Source: Phycisphaerales bacterium
Lineage (GTDB): Bacteria; Planctomycetota; Phycisphaerae; Phycisphaerales; SM1A02
Length of the DNA stretch: 64,000 bases
Assembly (NCBI GenBank): GCA_009691725.1
Contig: SIAP01000001.1
Coordinates: 96,128 to 160,127, forward strand
Direction: 5' to 3'
Shown here: piece after piece, positions 1 to 8,947 of the stretch
Position numbering within the stretch: position 1 is the stretch's first letter
Layout: each line of letters opens with the position of its first letter
Translations under genes and position numbers: made by a program
Notes under the pieces: generated by a model
What the model saw: only the letters and a program-made list of their open reading frames with translations
Databases searched by the model: none
Told to the model about the DNA's origin: nothing

Positions 1-481
1 GTGTGAAGGCCAACGGAATCGTGAAGGACCTCAGGTCTGTGAGAGTCGCCGCAAGGAGCGACCCAAGGAGAAAGACGACTGCAAGAAACGCAGGGAGCGT
101 CGTAAGAAATCCGTTGCTCTGAAACCACGCTGCACCACCCGGTGCCCACCACCCACTCGGACTGGCCACGAAAACAACCGCGTAGTAGGCGGCGAAGAGT
201 CCGCCCGCAATCAGTTCAATCGCGACATAGCGAAATGGGATAACAGACCTGCAAGACCAGCACCGTCCCCGCGCGAAGATCCATCCGAGAATTGGGAGGT
301 TTTGATACCACGTCAAACGGCGTCCACAGATGGGACAGCGGCTTGGTGGGGCAACGACACTCATCCCCTCTGGAATTCGCAGCGAGGTCACATTGACGAA
401 ACTTCCAACACAACCACCGAGCGCAAAGACGAATCCGAGCCCAATGAGATGTGGAAGCCAAAGTTGCAGCAGATCAGTCAT
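1..481 (-). CDS. Prepilin peptidase (type IV leader peptidase), N-terminal part
   Basis: This ORF is missing from the track because it runs off the left edge; I translated it by hand and 160 residues are visible. It opens with a membrane segment and the family motif GCVGSFVNV (about residues 22-30). A tetracysteine zinc site follows, CPIC at 49-52 and CWSC at 74-77, and then further membrane segments. TDLRSFTIP near residue 148 carries the first of the two expected catalytic aspartates; the second would lie outside the window. The family cleaves and N-methylates type IV pilin and type II secretion pseudopilin precursors in the inner membrane. The ATG lies 35 nt downstream of xseB on the same strand, so co-transcription is likely. 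A substrate-type protein is encoded at 47433-48506. Confidence 0.88.
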   Translation of the reverse strand, partial: MTDLLQLWLPHLIGLGFVFALGGCVGSFVNVTSLRIPEGMSVVAPPSRCPICGRRLTWYQNLPILGWIFARGRCWSCRSVIPFRYVAIELIAGGLFAAYYAVVFVASPSGWWAPGGAAWFQSNGFLTTLPAFLAVVFLLGSLLAATLTDLRSFTIPLAFT

Positions 482-516
482 CGTTGGGCATCAGGTGAGA
501 TGGGAATCGTGGAGAC

Positions 517-813
517 CTAGCGTGCGCTTGGGGACTTTGCATCGTCCGCCCTCCCGACCAAGTCGGCGGCAGCGATGCGTTCAATCTCGGTGCGGGCGCT
601 CTCGAGTACTTCACGGCAACGTCGCACCAGCGCCGCACCCCGTCGATACTGGCGCAGACTTTCGTCGAGCGGAACATTCCCCGATTCAATGCGGGCGATG
701 ATCGATTCCAGTTCCGCCAATGCCACCTCGTAGGTCAGCGTCTCGACAGGATCCCCCGCAGCCGTGGACTCGGTCTTGCTCTTCGAGGCACCTTTGGGTT
801 TCTGGTCGTTCAT
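517..813 (-). CDS. xseB: Exodeoxyribonuclease VII small subunit
   Basis: 98 residues. After a charged, Ser/Thr-rich leader of about 25 residues comes the compact helical XseB domain: LTYEVALAELESIIARIESG, then PLDESLRQYRRG and a basic helix. Several XseB subunits bind one XseA to form the nuclease that digests single-stranded DNA to acid-soluble oligonucleotides in repair. The start codon overlaps the xseA stop by 4 nt (ATGA), indicating translational coupling. Length and motifs are typical of the family. Confidence 0.95.
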   Translation of the reverse strand: MNDQKPKGASKSKTESTAAGDPVETLTYEVALAELESIIARIESGNVPLDESLRQYRRGAALVRRCREVLESARTEIERIAAADLVGRADDAKSPSAR

Positions 814-2288
814 GGCGTGCAGTCTAGTGATCCACCGTCGCGTTGAATCACCACCTGATCGATGACGCTTCCGACTCGACCATCTGCGAGCAGCGTCTCA
901 ACACGTTCGCCGACGTTCAGACTCATCGCGCGTCGAATCGGCGTGCCAGATGCGTCGACGGTGATCGAGTATCCGCGGTCGAGCACCGCTTGGGGACCAA
1001 TTGCGTGCAATGTGCGAGCTGCGGAATCCACTCTGTTTCGTGCGCTTTGCATGAGGGCAGTCCCTGCGCCCACGAGCGCTGCAGACATCATCGTGGTGCG
1101 AGTCTGCTCTGTGGTAATGCGGTTCGCTGGATGGAGCCGAGCCAAGCGTGCGTCGAACCCTGCACGTGCCTGATCGCGTCGATGGATGCACTGTCGCGTT
1201 ACATGCGCGAGCGCGGTCGCAATGCGCGCAAGGGCACTGGCATGGACCATCAATCCCGTGCGCGGATCGGACATTCCCCGCGAGCGAGCAGCCAATTCAA
1301 ACCGCGCCAGATCGCGCTGCACTCTCCCTCCTTGTGCGCGTGTCAAATGCCGAGCGAGTCCATCAAGTTGTTCGCGCAGCGTGTCGCGACTTGGGAGTGT
1401 GTCCGTCACCGCGCGCGAGGGGGTCGCAGCACGACGGTCTGCAACGAGGTCGGCGATGGTTGTGTCACTCTCATGCCCAACACCCGTGACGATGGGAGTC
1501 TTGCATGATCGAATCGCGTCCGCAACGATTCGTTCGTTGAACGCCCAGAGATCTTCTTGGCTTCCTCCACCGCGAACGAGAAGAATGACGTCGATCCCAC
1601 GCCGTGACGCTGCGGCATCAACTGCGGCGATCGCCGCAGCGATTCCAGCCGCCGCATGGGAACCCTGCACTCGAATGTCCACGGCGATGATCCTGGTTGC
1701 GGGAAATGCCCGCGCTGCCGCATCGAGGCAATCTGCCTCGGCCGCGCTATTGGCACTCGTCAGCAGTGCGATGCACATTGGCATCGCTGGGATCGCAACC
1801 TTTTGGGACGAATCAAAGTATCCCAGTGCACGAAGTTCGTTGCACAGTTGTCGATACCGCGCATCGAGATCGCCTGCCCCCACCGCTTCCATCTTTGATC
1901 CCTGAATCTGCGTTCTGCCTTGCGGCGGATAGTGCGTCACCGATCCGGTCAAGATCACCGCCATGCCATCCACGGGTGCGCAGACAGTCTGATCCGCAAC
2001 GGATCGAAACATCATGCAATCGATGCGCGAAGTTGCATCCTTGAGTGAGAAGTACCAATGGCCTTGGACCGCACGAAAGTTCGAGATCTCTCCAGTGACG
2101 CGGACATTGGTGAGCGCTCCCTCAAGCGCACTGCGAATAAGTTGCGACAGAGCTGTGACGCCCAGCGCGGGAGCTTCCGTCGTCTGTGCCGCGCTGGGTT
2201 TCTGCCGCGATTCTGGAGATCCATGCTTCGACATGGAGTCGAACAGTCCGCCAGCCGCGAGGGATGGATCAAAGGGCTTGCGCGTCAT
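810..2288 (-). CDS. xseA: Exodeoxyribonuclease VII large subunit
   Basis: The track ORF begins at 2354, but I prefer the ATG at 2288 (492 residues, starting MTRKPFDPS). It lies exactly 6 nt after a TACGAT hexamer and avoids overlap with the divergent recG. The N-terminal OB-fold (VTGEISNF, GHWYFSLKD) binds single-stranded DNA. The catalytic exonuclease VII region has RGGGSQEDLWAFNE and GHESDTTIADLVADRRAATPS, the family signature with its conserved acidic residues. A long helical segment and a GYSI tail follow. It pairs with xseB, with which it overlaps by 4 nt. Confidence 0.95.
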   Translation of the reverse strand: MTRKPFDPSLAAGGLFDSMSKHGSPESRQKPSAAQTTEAPALGVTALSQLIRSALEGALTNVRVTGEISNFRAVQGHWYFSLKDATSRIDCMMFRSVADQTVCAPVDGMAVILTGSVTHYPPQGRTQIQGSKMEAVGAGDLDARYRQLCNELRALGYFDSSQKVAIPAMPMCIALLTSANSAAEADCLDAAARAFPATRIIAVDIRVQGSHAAAGIAAAIAAVDAAASRRGIDVILLVRGGGSQEDLWAFNERIVADAIRSCKTPIVTGVGHESDTTIADLVADRRAATPSRAVTDTLPSRDTLREQLDGLARHLTRAQGGRVQRDLARFELAARSRGMSDPRTGLMVHASALARIATALAHVTRQCIHRRDQARAGFDARLARLHPANRITTEQTRTTMMSAALVGAGTALMQSARNRVDSAARTLHAIGPQAVLDRGYSITVDASGTPIRRAMSLNVGERVETLLADGRVGSVIDQVVIQRDGGSLDCTP

Positions 2289-2293
2289 GCGAC

Positions 2294-2300
2294 TATCGTA
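2294..2300. promoter_or_regulatory. Symmetric -10 element shared by xseA and recG
   Basis: The 7-mer TATCGTA reads as TATCGT on the plus strand and TACGAT on the minus strand. On plus, 6 nt (AGGGTC) separate it from the recG TTG. On minus, 6 nt (AGTCGC) separate it from the xseA ATG. Both distances match transcription starting at the start codon. I see no convincing -35 box. Confidence 0.5.
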
Positions 2301-2305
2301 GGGTC

Positions 2306-4477
2306 TTGAACGAATCGTTTGATCCAACTGCGCCGCGGCGAAGCGATCATCCACCCGCGACTATCGCGCCGATCGACCTGCGATTGGCGATCGGAGATCT
2401 CACTGGAGTTGGACCGCAGTGGAGTGCGCGGTTCGCACACCTTGGACTGCGAACAGTGGGCGATCTGCTGAAGCACCTGCCGCTGCGATACGAGACCGAG
2501 GCCGCCGAAGAGGCAGTCATTGAAGCGAAAGCGGCGACCGCGCAGAGCGAAACCACGCTCACGAGAACTGTGCGTGGCGAGATTCAGCGAGTGAAGCACA
2601 TTCCGTCACGACGACCTCGAACAGAGGCACTGCTTGCTGACGAGAGCGGGACGATTCGCCTTGTGTGGTTCAATGCGCCGTGGCTGGTGAAGAAGATTCA
2701 TCCAGGGGCGCGCGGAATCGCCCAAGGAAAGGCGAAGTTGCGCGGCGGCTATCTCGAGATGGTGAATCCAAAGTGGGAGGCGCTCGGTGATGGGCTGGGA
2801 GAGGAACGGGTGATTCCTGCGCAGGTCGGTCGCCTGCGACCGATCTACCCCGCCACCGAAGACTTGCAGTCGGCGCGCATCGACCGCGTCATGTCCGCAA
2901 TTCTGCCCGGCGCACTGGCATCCATTGTGGATCTCGTGCGCCCCGAACTGATCGCGCAGCGCGGACTCATCGCGCTCAACGATGCGTACCGAATGGTGCA
3001 CTCCCCGCTCGACGGCAACGAGGCAGAAATCGGTCGCACGCGATTGGCATATGACGAACTCTTGTCATTGCAATTGGCGATGGCGATGCGCCGATGGCAG
3101 GTCCGCCATGCGATGCACGCGCCTGCTTTGCCGATGAGTGCCACCGTTGAAGCAAAGATTCTCTCGCGCATTCCCTTTGAACTGACGGATTCTCAGATGC
3201 AGGTGTGCGGTGAGATTGCCCACGATCTTTCTGACACGATGCCGATGAATCGACTTCTGCAGGGCGATGTTGGCTCTGGGAAGACTGCGGTTGCGCTCTA
3301 TGCGATGTTGATTGCAGTGGCGCATGGTCATCAGGCAGTGTTGCTCGCACCAACCGAGATCCTGGCAGAGCAGCACATGCACACTCTGTGCGGGATGCTC
3401 GACGGAAGTCGCGTACGGATTGCTGCTTTGACTGGGAGCCTGCGGACTGCCGACCGAGCCGTGGTGGTCAACGGCCTTGCATCTGGAGATTTCGACATTG
3501 CCATCGGCACGCATGCGCTGCTCGGCGATGAGATTCGATTCAAGAGTCTCGCACTTGCGATCATCGATGAGCAGCACCGATTTGGAGTTGAGCAGCGCGC
3601 TGCCCTGCGCACAAAGGGACCAACCCAATCGCAGGTGCCGCACACGCTCGTCATGACTGCCACACCCATTCCGCGAACGCTCGCGCTGTCATTCTTCGGC
3701 GACCTCGATATCAGTTCGCTCCGTGGCCGTTTGCCGGGGAGGACTGCACCGACGACCCGTGTGATGCCGACTCATCGCAGTGGTGAGGTCTATTCGTGGC
3801 TGCAGTCGCGCGTCGCGCGCGGCGAGCAAGCGTTCGTTGTTGTGCCGGCTGTCCACGAGAGCGATCTTGGCTTGAAGGATGTCGCCTCGCATGCCGAGGC
3901 ACTCCGCACGGGCGAGTTGGCGGGGTGTCGCATCGGGCAACTGCATGGTCAATTGAAGCCCGCCGAGTGTGAGAGTGTGATGGAAGACTTTCGCCTCGGG
4001 AAGCTTGATGTGCTTGTTGCGACGAGTATCGTCGAAGTGGGAGTTGATGTTGCCAACGCAACGGTGATGGTGATCGAGCACGCCGAACGATTTGGGTTGG
4101 CACAACTGCACCAATTGCGCGGTCGCGTTGGCCGCGGGGGAAAACCGGGATTCTGCGTTCTGATTGGAGACCCACCGACAGAGATTGCACAGCGACGATT
4201 CGACGCAATCGCATCAACCACGGACGGATTTGAGATTGCAGAGTTGGATCTGAAGTTGCGCGGTCCTGGCGAGTTCTTTGGGGCACGGCAATCAGGGCTT
4301 CCCCCGCTGCGCGTCGCAGATCTCTCACGCGACTTTGAGCTCTTGATGAATGCGCGGACCGACGCGCAACAATGGATCGGTGGGACGGGTGATCTCACAG
4401 AAGCGCGCGACCTGCCGCTCCGTCGCCGGGTCCTCGGCCAGTATGGCGCCGCGCTTGGCCTGAGCGACATCGGCTAG
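2306..4477 (+). CDS. recG: ATP-dependent DNA helicase RecG
   Basis: The TTG at 2306 gives 723 residues. The longer track start at 2186 would run antisense through xseA and adds sequence unlike RecG. An N-terminal GVGPQWSARFAHLGLRTVGD helix-hairpin-like region and a wedge/OB domain precede the superfamily 2 motor. The motor has Walker A GDVGSGKT, a DEQHRFG box, MTATPIPRTLAL and motif VI RGRVGRGGKPGFCVL. RecG remodels stalled replication forks and branched DNA. Length is close to the usual 690-700 residues. The proposed TTG sits 6 nt after a -10-like hexamer and has no upstream leader. Confidence 0.95.
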   Translation: MNESFDPTAPRRSDHPPATIAPIDLRLAIGDLTGVGPQWSARFAHLGLRTVGDLLKHLPLRYETEAAEEAVIEAKAATAQSETTLTRTVRGEIQRVKHIPSRRPRTEALLADESGTIRLVWFNAPWLVKKIHPGARGIAQGKAKLRGGYLEMVNPKWEALGDGLGEERVIPAQVGRLRPIYPATEDLQSARIDRVMSAILPGALASIVDLVRPELIAQRGLIALNDAYRMVHSPLDGNEAEIGRTRLAYDELLSLQLAMAMRRWQVRHAMHAPALPMSATVEAKILSRIPFELTDSQMQVCGEIAHDLSDTMPMNRLLQGDVGSGKTAVALYAMLIAVAHGHQAVLLAPTEILAEQHMHTLCGMLDGSRVRIAALTGSLRTADRAVVVNGLASGDFDIAIGTHALLGDEIRFKSLALAIIDEQHRFGVEQRAALRTKGPTQSQVPHTLVMTATPIPRTLALSFFGDLDISSLRGRLPGRTAPTTRVMPTHRSGEVYSWLQSRVARGEQAFVVVPAVHESDLGLKDVASHAEALRTGELAGCRIGQLHGQLKPAECESVMEDFRLGKLDVLVATSIVEVGVDVANATVMVIEHAERFGLAQLHQLRGRVGRGGKPGFCVLIGDPPTEIAQRRFDAIASTTDGFEIAELDLKLRGPGEFFGARQSGLPPLRVADLSRDFELLMNARTDAQQWIGGTGDLTEARDLPLRRRVLGQYGAALGLSDIG

Positions 4478-4480
4478 GCT
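4475..4480 (+). promoter_or_regulatory. Candidate -10 element for the ABC/DUF3299 operon
   Basis: TAGGCT spans the recG stop codon and ends 6 nt before the ATG at 4487. This is the same geometry as at other transcription-unit starts in the window. No clear -35 box is visible. Confidence 0.35.
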
Positions 4481-4486
4481 TGTTCA

Positions 4487-5158
4487 ATGGTGATAGCACA
4501 GCAGGATTCAGTTTCGAGCACGGGAGTTTCCATCGCGAATCTCCAGTTCTCGTACGACCGAGGTTTTCAGCTTCGTATCCCCTCGCTCGAAGTTGCCCGC
4601 GGCGAGCAGGTCTTGCTGGCTGGGCCATCGGGCACTGGCAAGTCGACACTCCTTCATCTGATCGCAGGACTTGAGGAGCCACTGCACGGGGTGATACGGA
4701 TTGCCGGCGAAGACTTTCTAAAGCTTCAGGGGAGCCGACGCGACACCTTTCGCGGTCGGCATATTGGCATGATCTTCCAGACATTCAACCTCCTGCAGGG
4801 ATTCACCGCCATCGAAAATGTCATGCTCTCGCTGATGCTCGCTGGATACTCGACGGAGGAACAACGTCGACGCGCAGAGTCTTCGCTTGGGCGGCTGGGA
4901 ATCACAGATCTCCATGCGCCTGTGGAAACGCTCTCGATTGGGCAACAACAACGCGTGGCGGTGGCGCGCGCGGTCGCTGGCGAACCGAGCGTTGTGCTTG
5001 CTGATGAACCGACAGCGAGTCTGGACCCAGAGAACGCAAGTGCGACAATCCAACTCATCAAAGAGGCCGCACGCAATTGCGGTGCTGCGCTGATTGTCAC
5101 GAGCCACGACCCTCTCTTGCGCAGCCTATTCACACGCGTGATTGAGGTGACCGGATGA
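4487..5158 (+). CDS. ABC transporter ATP-binding protein, LolD/MacB type
   Basis: 223 residues. Walker A is GPSGTGKST (46-54), the Q-loop FQTFN is near 98, the signature is LSIGQQQR (149-156), Walker B is VVLADEPTASLD (169-180) and the H-loop is TSHD. The length and the GMIFQTFNLL sequence place it with ATPases that pair with FtsX/MacB-type permeases (lipoprotein release, peptide efflux, some metal systems). The next gene, which it overlaps by 4 nt, encodes such a permease. This is a mechanotransmission-type ABC system rather than a classical importer. The substrate cannot be read from the ATPase itself. Confidence 0.92.
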   Translation: MVIAQQDSVSSTGVSIANLQFSYDRGFQLRIPSLEVARGEQVLLAGPSGTGKSTLLHLIAGLEEPLHGVIRIAGEDFLKLQGSRRDTFRGRHIGMIFQTFNLLQGFTAIENVMLSLMLAGYSTEEQRRRAESSLGRLGITDLHAPVETLSIGQQQRVAVARAVAGEPSVVLADEPTASLDPENASATIQLIKEAARNCGAALIVTSHDPLLRSLFTRVIEVTG

Positions 5159-6465
5159 ACGACATGCGCATCGTGCTTCGAAGTCTCAGTGCGCGACGGC
5201 TGACGAGTGCAGTCACCATCGGAATGGTGATGGTCTCCGTCGCGCTCCTCTTGGTGTTGCTGTCGCTGCGTGAAGCTGCTGACCAGGCATTTCGCCGAGG
5301 GACCGGCAATGTGCATCTCCTGGTGAGTGCAGACGCAAGCCCGCTCGTGGCAGTCCTCAATGGCCTCTTCTATGCCAATGCTCCCGCCAATCCCATCTCG
5401 TGGCAGAAGTATCAAGAAGTGGCGGGAAGTTTTCCATGGCAGTGGGCGATCCCGACGCAACTCGGCGACTCATTTCGCGGCAGTCCTGTGATGGCGACCG
5501 ACTCAGCATTCCTGCGCGACTTTGAGCCAGTGCCCGGCGCACCCTTTCGGTTCAGCACAGGCCGTGCCTTTGAAGGGGAATTCGAGGTCGTCGTCGGAGC
5601 GCACGCCGCTCGCGAGCACGCCCTGCACTGTGGGGGGAAGATTGTCCTCAACCATGGATCGAGTGGAAGTCGTGAGGGCGGGCATGAACACGCGGATCAT
5701 CCCTATGAAGTGGTTGGCATCTTGCAGCCGACTGGATCGGCGCATGACCGTGCACTCTTCACGAATCTTGAAAGTTCGTGGATCATTCACGCGGAGGATC
5801 GGCTCGAGCAGGATGGCGCGAGCGAGAGTGAAGCGGATCATGATCATGATCACGATCATGACCATGGGCACATCGAGACCGCAGACCTGGCAGACGAGGA
5901 CAAGTTGATCACGGGCATCTTGCTGCGGCTCCCAACACGACCGGGCAGCGACGCATCTGCTTCAATCGCGCCACAGATGGATCGACTGCGCCGCGACACA
6001 TCGATCACCGTTGCGCAACCAGCACAGCAGATCGGTCGCCTGATGGCGATCGTTGGCGATGTCGATTGGCTCTTTGTGGTGATGGCTGTTGTGGTGCTTG
6101 TATCAAGTGCGATCAGCATCATGCTTGCGATGGTTTCGTCGATGGAACTCCGACGACGACAGGTGGCCGTCTTGCGCGTGCTTGGAGCAAGTGCGTGGCG
6201 CGTCTTCTTTCTGACGATCACGGAGAGCACCATCATCGGAGTGATCGGAGCGATCCTCGGCGCTGCGCTCGCCGTGGTTGGATGCCAGGTCGCAAGCGCT
6301 GTGCTCGCAAGCCGCATTGGAATGGTGATTGGTGGTGTGGTGGATCTGCGCAGTGCATCCATGGTGGTTGCCGGCGCGGTGGTGTTGTCGGTGCTCGCCG
6401 GAGTGTTGCCGGCGATCAAGTCATACCGCACTCCAGTCGCACGACATTTGCGTCCGATTGCCTAA
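5155..6465 (+). CDS. FtsX-like ABC permease with a His/Asp-rich segment
   Basis: 436 residues with MacB/FtsX topology. One membrane helix lies at about 17-37, then a periplasmic domain of about 250 residues, then three C-terminal helices near 305-330, 365-385 and 405-425 ending in an FtsX domain. The periplasmic domain holds a run of alternating His and Asp at about 228-239, plus GHEHADH near 176-182. Such runs usually bind transition metals. The run is encoded by a gatcatgatcatgatcac-type repeat near 5839-5862. The gene overlaps both ends of its operon closely and is followed 3 nt later by a DUF3299 gene. A role in zinc or copper handling is inference from the His-rich stretch. Confidence 0.85.
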   Translation: MNDMRIVLRSLSARRLTSAVTIGMVMVSVALLLVLLSLREAADQAFRRGTGNVHLLVSADASPLVAVLNGLFYANAPANPISWQKYQEVAGSFPWQWAIPTQLGDSFRGSPVMATDSAFLRDFEPVPGAPFRFSTGRAFEGEFEVVVGAHAAREHALHCGGKIVLNHGSSGSREGGHEHADHPYEVVGILQPTGSAHDRALFTNLESSWIIHAEDRLEQDGASESEADHDHDHDHDHGHIETADLADEDKLITGILLRLPTRPGSDASASIAPQMDRLRRDTSITVAQPAQQIGRLMAIVGDVDWLFVVMAVVVLVSSAISIMLAMVSSMELRRRQVAVLRVLGASAWRVFFLTITESTIIGVIGAILGAALAVVGCQVASAVLASRIGMVIGGVVDLRSASMVVAGAVVLSVLAGVLPAIKSYRTPVARHLRPIA

Positions 6466-6467
6466 AC

Positions 6468-7208
6468 ATGCGATTGTTCTGGATCACAATCGTGGTGCTG
6501 ATTGCGGCTGCGGTGGGAGCATTCGTGCTCGTCGAAGAGGACGCGCCCTTTCAAGAAACAGACGCCACCGTCATGACTGCGCAGCACACGCCGACCACGG
6601 ATGCGGTCGACCCATCGGCTCTCGCCGCAACAGTTGCACCCACGATGGCAACGACGCTAGCCCCCACGATGGCAACGACACAGTCTGGTGCGGGATCACA
6701 ATTGGGCCTCGATCAGCAGATCAAGGATGCCACAGTTCGTGCTGGAAAGATCTTGAGAGAGGGCTCAACCATCATGGCAGATGGGAAGTTTTCGATTCCA
6801 GGCGCAGGCACGAAGGAGAGTCCCTACGAGATCACCTGGGAACTCCTGATGAGTGCCGGCGACACATACATTCCGCGCCTCGGCGAGCGAGAGATCCCAC
6901 AGCGCGTCGCACTCTTGAATGGCGCATTCGTTCGCATCTCTGGATACATCGCCTTCCCGTTGATTGCGACGGAATCTCAAGAGTGTCTCGTGATGCTGAA
7001 TCAATGGGATGGCTGCTGCATCGGCATTCCGCCGTCGCCCTACGACGCGATTGAAGTGCGACTGCTCTCGCCTGCGGACAGCTCCAGCCGACACGTCGTT
7101 CGCATCGGCACCATCGAGGGTGTTTTTCACATCGATCCCTATGTGATGGAAAAGTGGCTCATTGGACTTTTTACAATGGATCAGGCCGTGCTCTCAACGG
7201 AATTATAA
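6468..7208 (+). CDS. DUF3299-type membrane-anchored periplasmic protein
   Basis: 246 residues from the ATG at 6468; the track merges it with an upstream frame. An N-terminal anchor (about 3-20) is followed by a Thr/Ala-rich linker containing a tandem APTMATT repeat. A globular domain has ITWELLMS, ISGYIAFPL and CCIGIPPSPYD. The last matches the CC-G-PP-P motif typical of DUF3299. The family has no fixed function, but it often sits beside ABC systems of the type found here. The two adjacent cysteines could bind metal or be redox active. It appears to be the third gene of the operon. Confidence 0.75.
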   Translation: MRLFWITIVVLIAAAVGAFVLVEEDAPFQETDATVMTAQHTPTTDAVDPSALAATVAPTMATTLAPTMATTQSGAGSQLGLDQQIKDATVRAGKILREGSTIMADGKFSIPGAGTKESPYEITWELLMSAGDTYIPRLGEREIPQRVALLNGAFVRISGYIAFPLIATESQECLVMLNQWDGCCIGIPPSPYDAIEVRLLSPADSSSRHVVRIGTIEGVFHIDPYVMEKWLIGLFTMDQAVLSTEL

Positions 7209-7210
7209 GC

Positions 7211-8947
7211 ATGATCAACACTCTCCTCTGCTCACTCGTTCTTGCAACGACCCAAAGCGTCACCGCACCAACCTCAGTCACACCGGAAGCAGCGATGACC
7301 CAGTTGCGCCAACTTGTTGCAAAGTCTGCCGCTCATGCGTCGATCGTCACGATCGGTCGGTCGTGGACCGGCCGACCGATCGAGGTTGTCGCCATCGGCG
7401 CAGACCCATCGAAGAGCGACACATTCCCTGCCATTTTGCTGGTGAGCGGACTCGACGGCAGTCGGCCTGGTTCGGTGTCGATCGCAGTCGCTGCTGTTGA
7501 ACATCTCTTGTCCACGCCAGAACTCTGGCGAGCCTGCACGTTTTATGTCATTCCCTGTGCGAATCCAGATGCATTTGCAGGACCAAGCCTCAAATGGGAG
7601 GGGCGTGCGAATCGCAGCGCGCACCCCATCGACGAAGATCGCGATGGACGCATCGACGAAGACCAACCACGCGACATCAACTGCGATGGTGCGATCACGA
7701 TGATGCGCAGACTCTCGCCACCTGCAAGTGATCCACCGACACACATGATCGATCCGGGAGATGGGCGTCTCATGCGGATACCAGATGCGACGAAGGATCA
7801 ACGCGCCACGCACTCCCTGTTTGTGGAGGGAACCGATTCGGATCTTGATGGATCGATCGCCGAGGACGACTTCGGCGGCATCGACATCGACCGGAACTTT
7901 CCGCACCGCTGGAGCGAGTTCGATCGCACCGCTGGCGCATTTCCGTTGAGCGAACCCGAATCACAGGCGCTCGCGCAATTCGTGTTGACGCATTCGCGCA
8001 TCGTGGGGGCTCTCGTCATCGGGAGGTGGGACAACCTCGTCAAGACACCGGATTCCAATGGGCGCGACATCACTGGAAAGACTCCGCTCGCCCTCGATGG
8101 CGCGGATCAATCAACGTGGCAAGAAATGGGGAAAAAGTGGCGGGAACTCTCGGCACAAGCCCGTTCGACCGAGTGCGATCCATCAGGTTCGCTGGCACTC
8201 TGGCTCTATGCACACCGAGGGATTCCAACATTTTCGACACAAGCGTGGGGTCGACCTGACGCATCACCACCCCCTGCTGCTGCCCCCCCTGCGCCGCAGC
8301 CAGTTCCGTCCGATCCCGCCGCACCGACCGCGCCACCAGCGCCGATCGCGCCGATCTTTCCACTCGAGAAACCTGCCGATGAAGAGGCAGCGGCATGGTT
8401 GGCATGGAGTGATCGCGATCAATCTGGACGGGGCTTCGTGCCGTGGGTGCCCTTCGATCATCCCACGCTCGGGCGAGTCGAGATCGGCGGGTTTCGAAGC
8501 GGTTTTCGCACAGATCCGCCTGCCAGCGAAATCGCGCGTTTGGGAATCGCGGTTTCCAACTTCATGAGCGAACTTGCCAAGCGCCGGCCTCGCATTGCGT
8601 GGGAGAGTGTCACTGCGAAGGCAGTTGGCGGCGGGGTGATCGAAGTCGAAGCCGCACTCGTCAATCAAGGGTGGCTTCCGACTGCGACCGCGATGGGAAA
8701 GTCGAATCGTCAATCACCGCCCGTCATCGTGACGGTCTCTGTGCCCAAAGCTCGGATCCTTGCGGGACAGCGCGTTACGCTCGTGGATGCGCTGGCGGGT
8801 GCGGGCGGTCGACGCTCATTCCGATGGCTTGTCACCGCACTCCAATCCGAGCCGATCACCATTGAGGCGCGCTGGGAACCAGGCGAGACTCAGCGTCTCA
8901 TCATCACAGGCACCACAGTGACACTGCCAGCGGAGATCGCTCGATGA
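7211..8947 (+). CDS. M14-fold secreted protein lacking peptidase catalytic residues
   Basis: 578 residues from the ATG at 7211, 3 nt after the DUF3299 stop. The upstream GTG at 7154 would overlap that gene and spoil the signal peptide. It is a diverged paralogue of the next gene: the layout is the same and there is an acidic loop DEDRDGRIDED. The M14 zinc and catalytic positions are changed. Where the paralogue has IHGNE, this protein has LDGSR (about 81-85). Where the paralogue has the general-base region TNELW, this one has STQAW. A Pro/Ala-rich segment (near 8260-8345) interrupts the second half. It is probably a non-catalytic binding or partner protein; the ligand is unknown. Confidence 0.75.
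   Translation: MINTLLCSLVLATTQSVTAPTSVTPEAAMTQLRQLVAKSAAHASIVTIGRSWTGRPIEVVAIGADPSKSDTFPAILLVSGLDGSRPGSVSIAVAAVEHLLSTPELWRACTFYVIPCANPDAFAGPSLKWEGRANRSAHPIDEDRDGRIDEDQPRDINCDGAITMMRRLSPPASDPPTHMIDPGDGRLMRIPDATKDQRATHSLFVEGTDSDLDGSIAEDDFGGIDIDRNFPHRWSEFDRTAGAFPLSEPESQALAQFVLTHSRIVGALVIGRWDNLVKTPDSNGRDITGKTPLALDGADQSTWQEMGKKWRELSAQARSTECDPSGSLALWLYAHRGIPTFSTQAWGRPDASPPPAAAPPAPQPVPSDPAAPTAPPAPIAPIFPLEKPADEEAAAWLAWSDRDQSGRGFVPWVPFDHPTLGRVEIGGFRSGFRTDPPASEIARLGIAVSNFMSELAKRRPRIAWESVTAKAVGGGVIEVEAALVNQGWLPTATAMGKSNRQSPPVIVTVSVPKARILAGQRVTLVDALAGAGGRRSFRWLVTALQSEPITIEARWEPGETQRLIITGTTVTLPAEIAR

Noticed and set aside
7154-7210. GTG start of the first M14-like protein given in the track
   Set aside because: It would overlap the end of the DUF3299 gene and add a non-signal extension; the ATG at 7211 gives a proper signal peptide.
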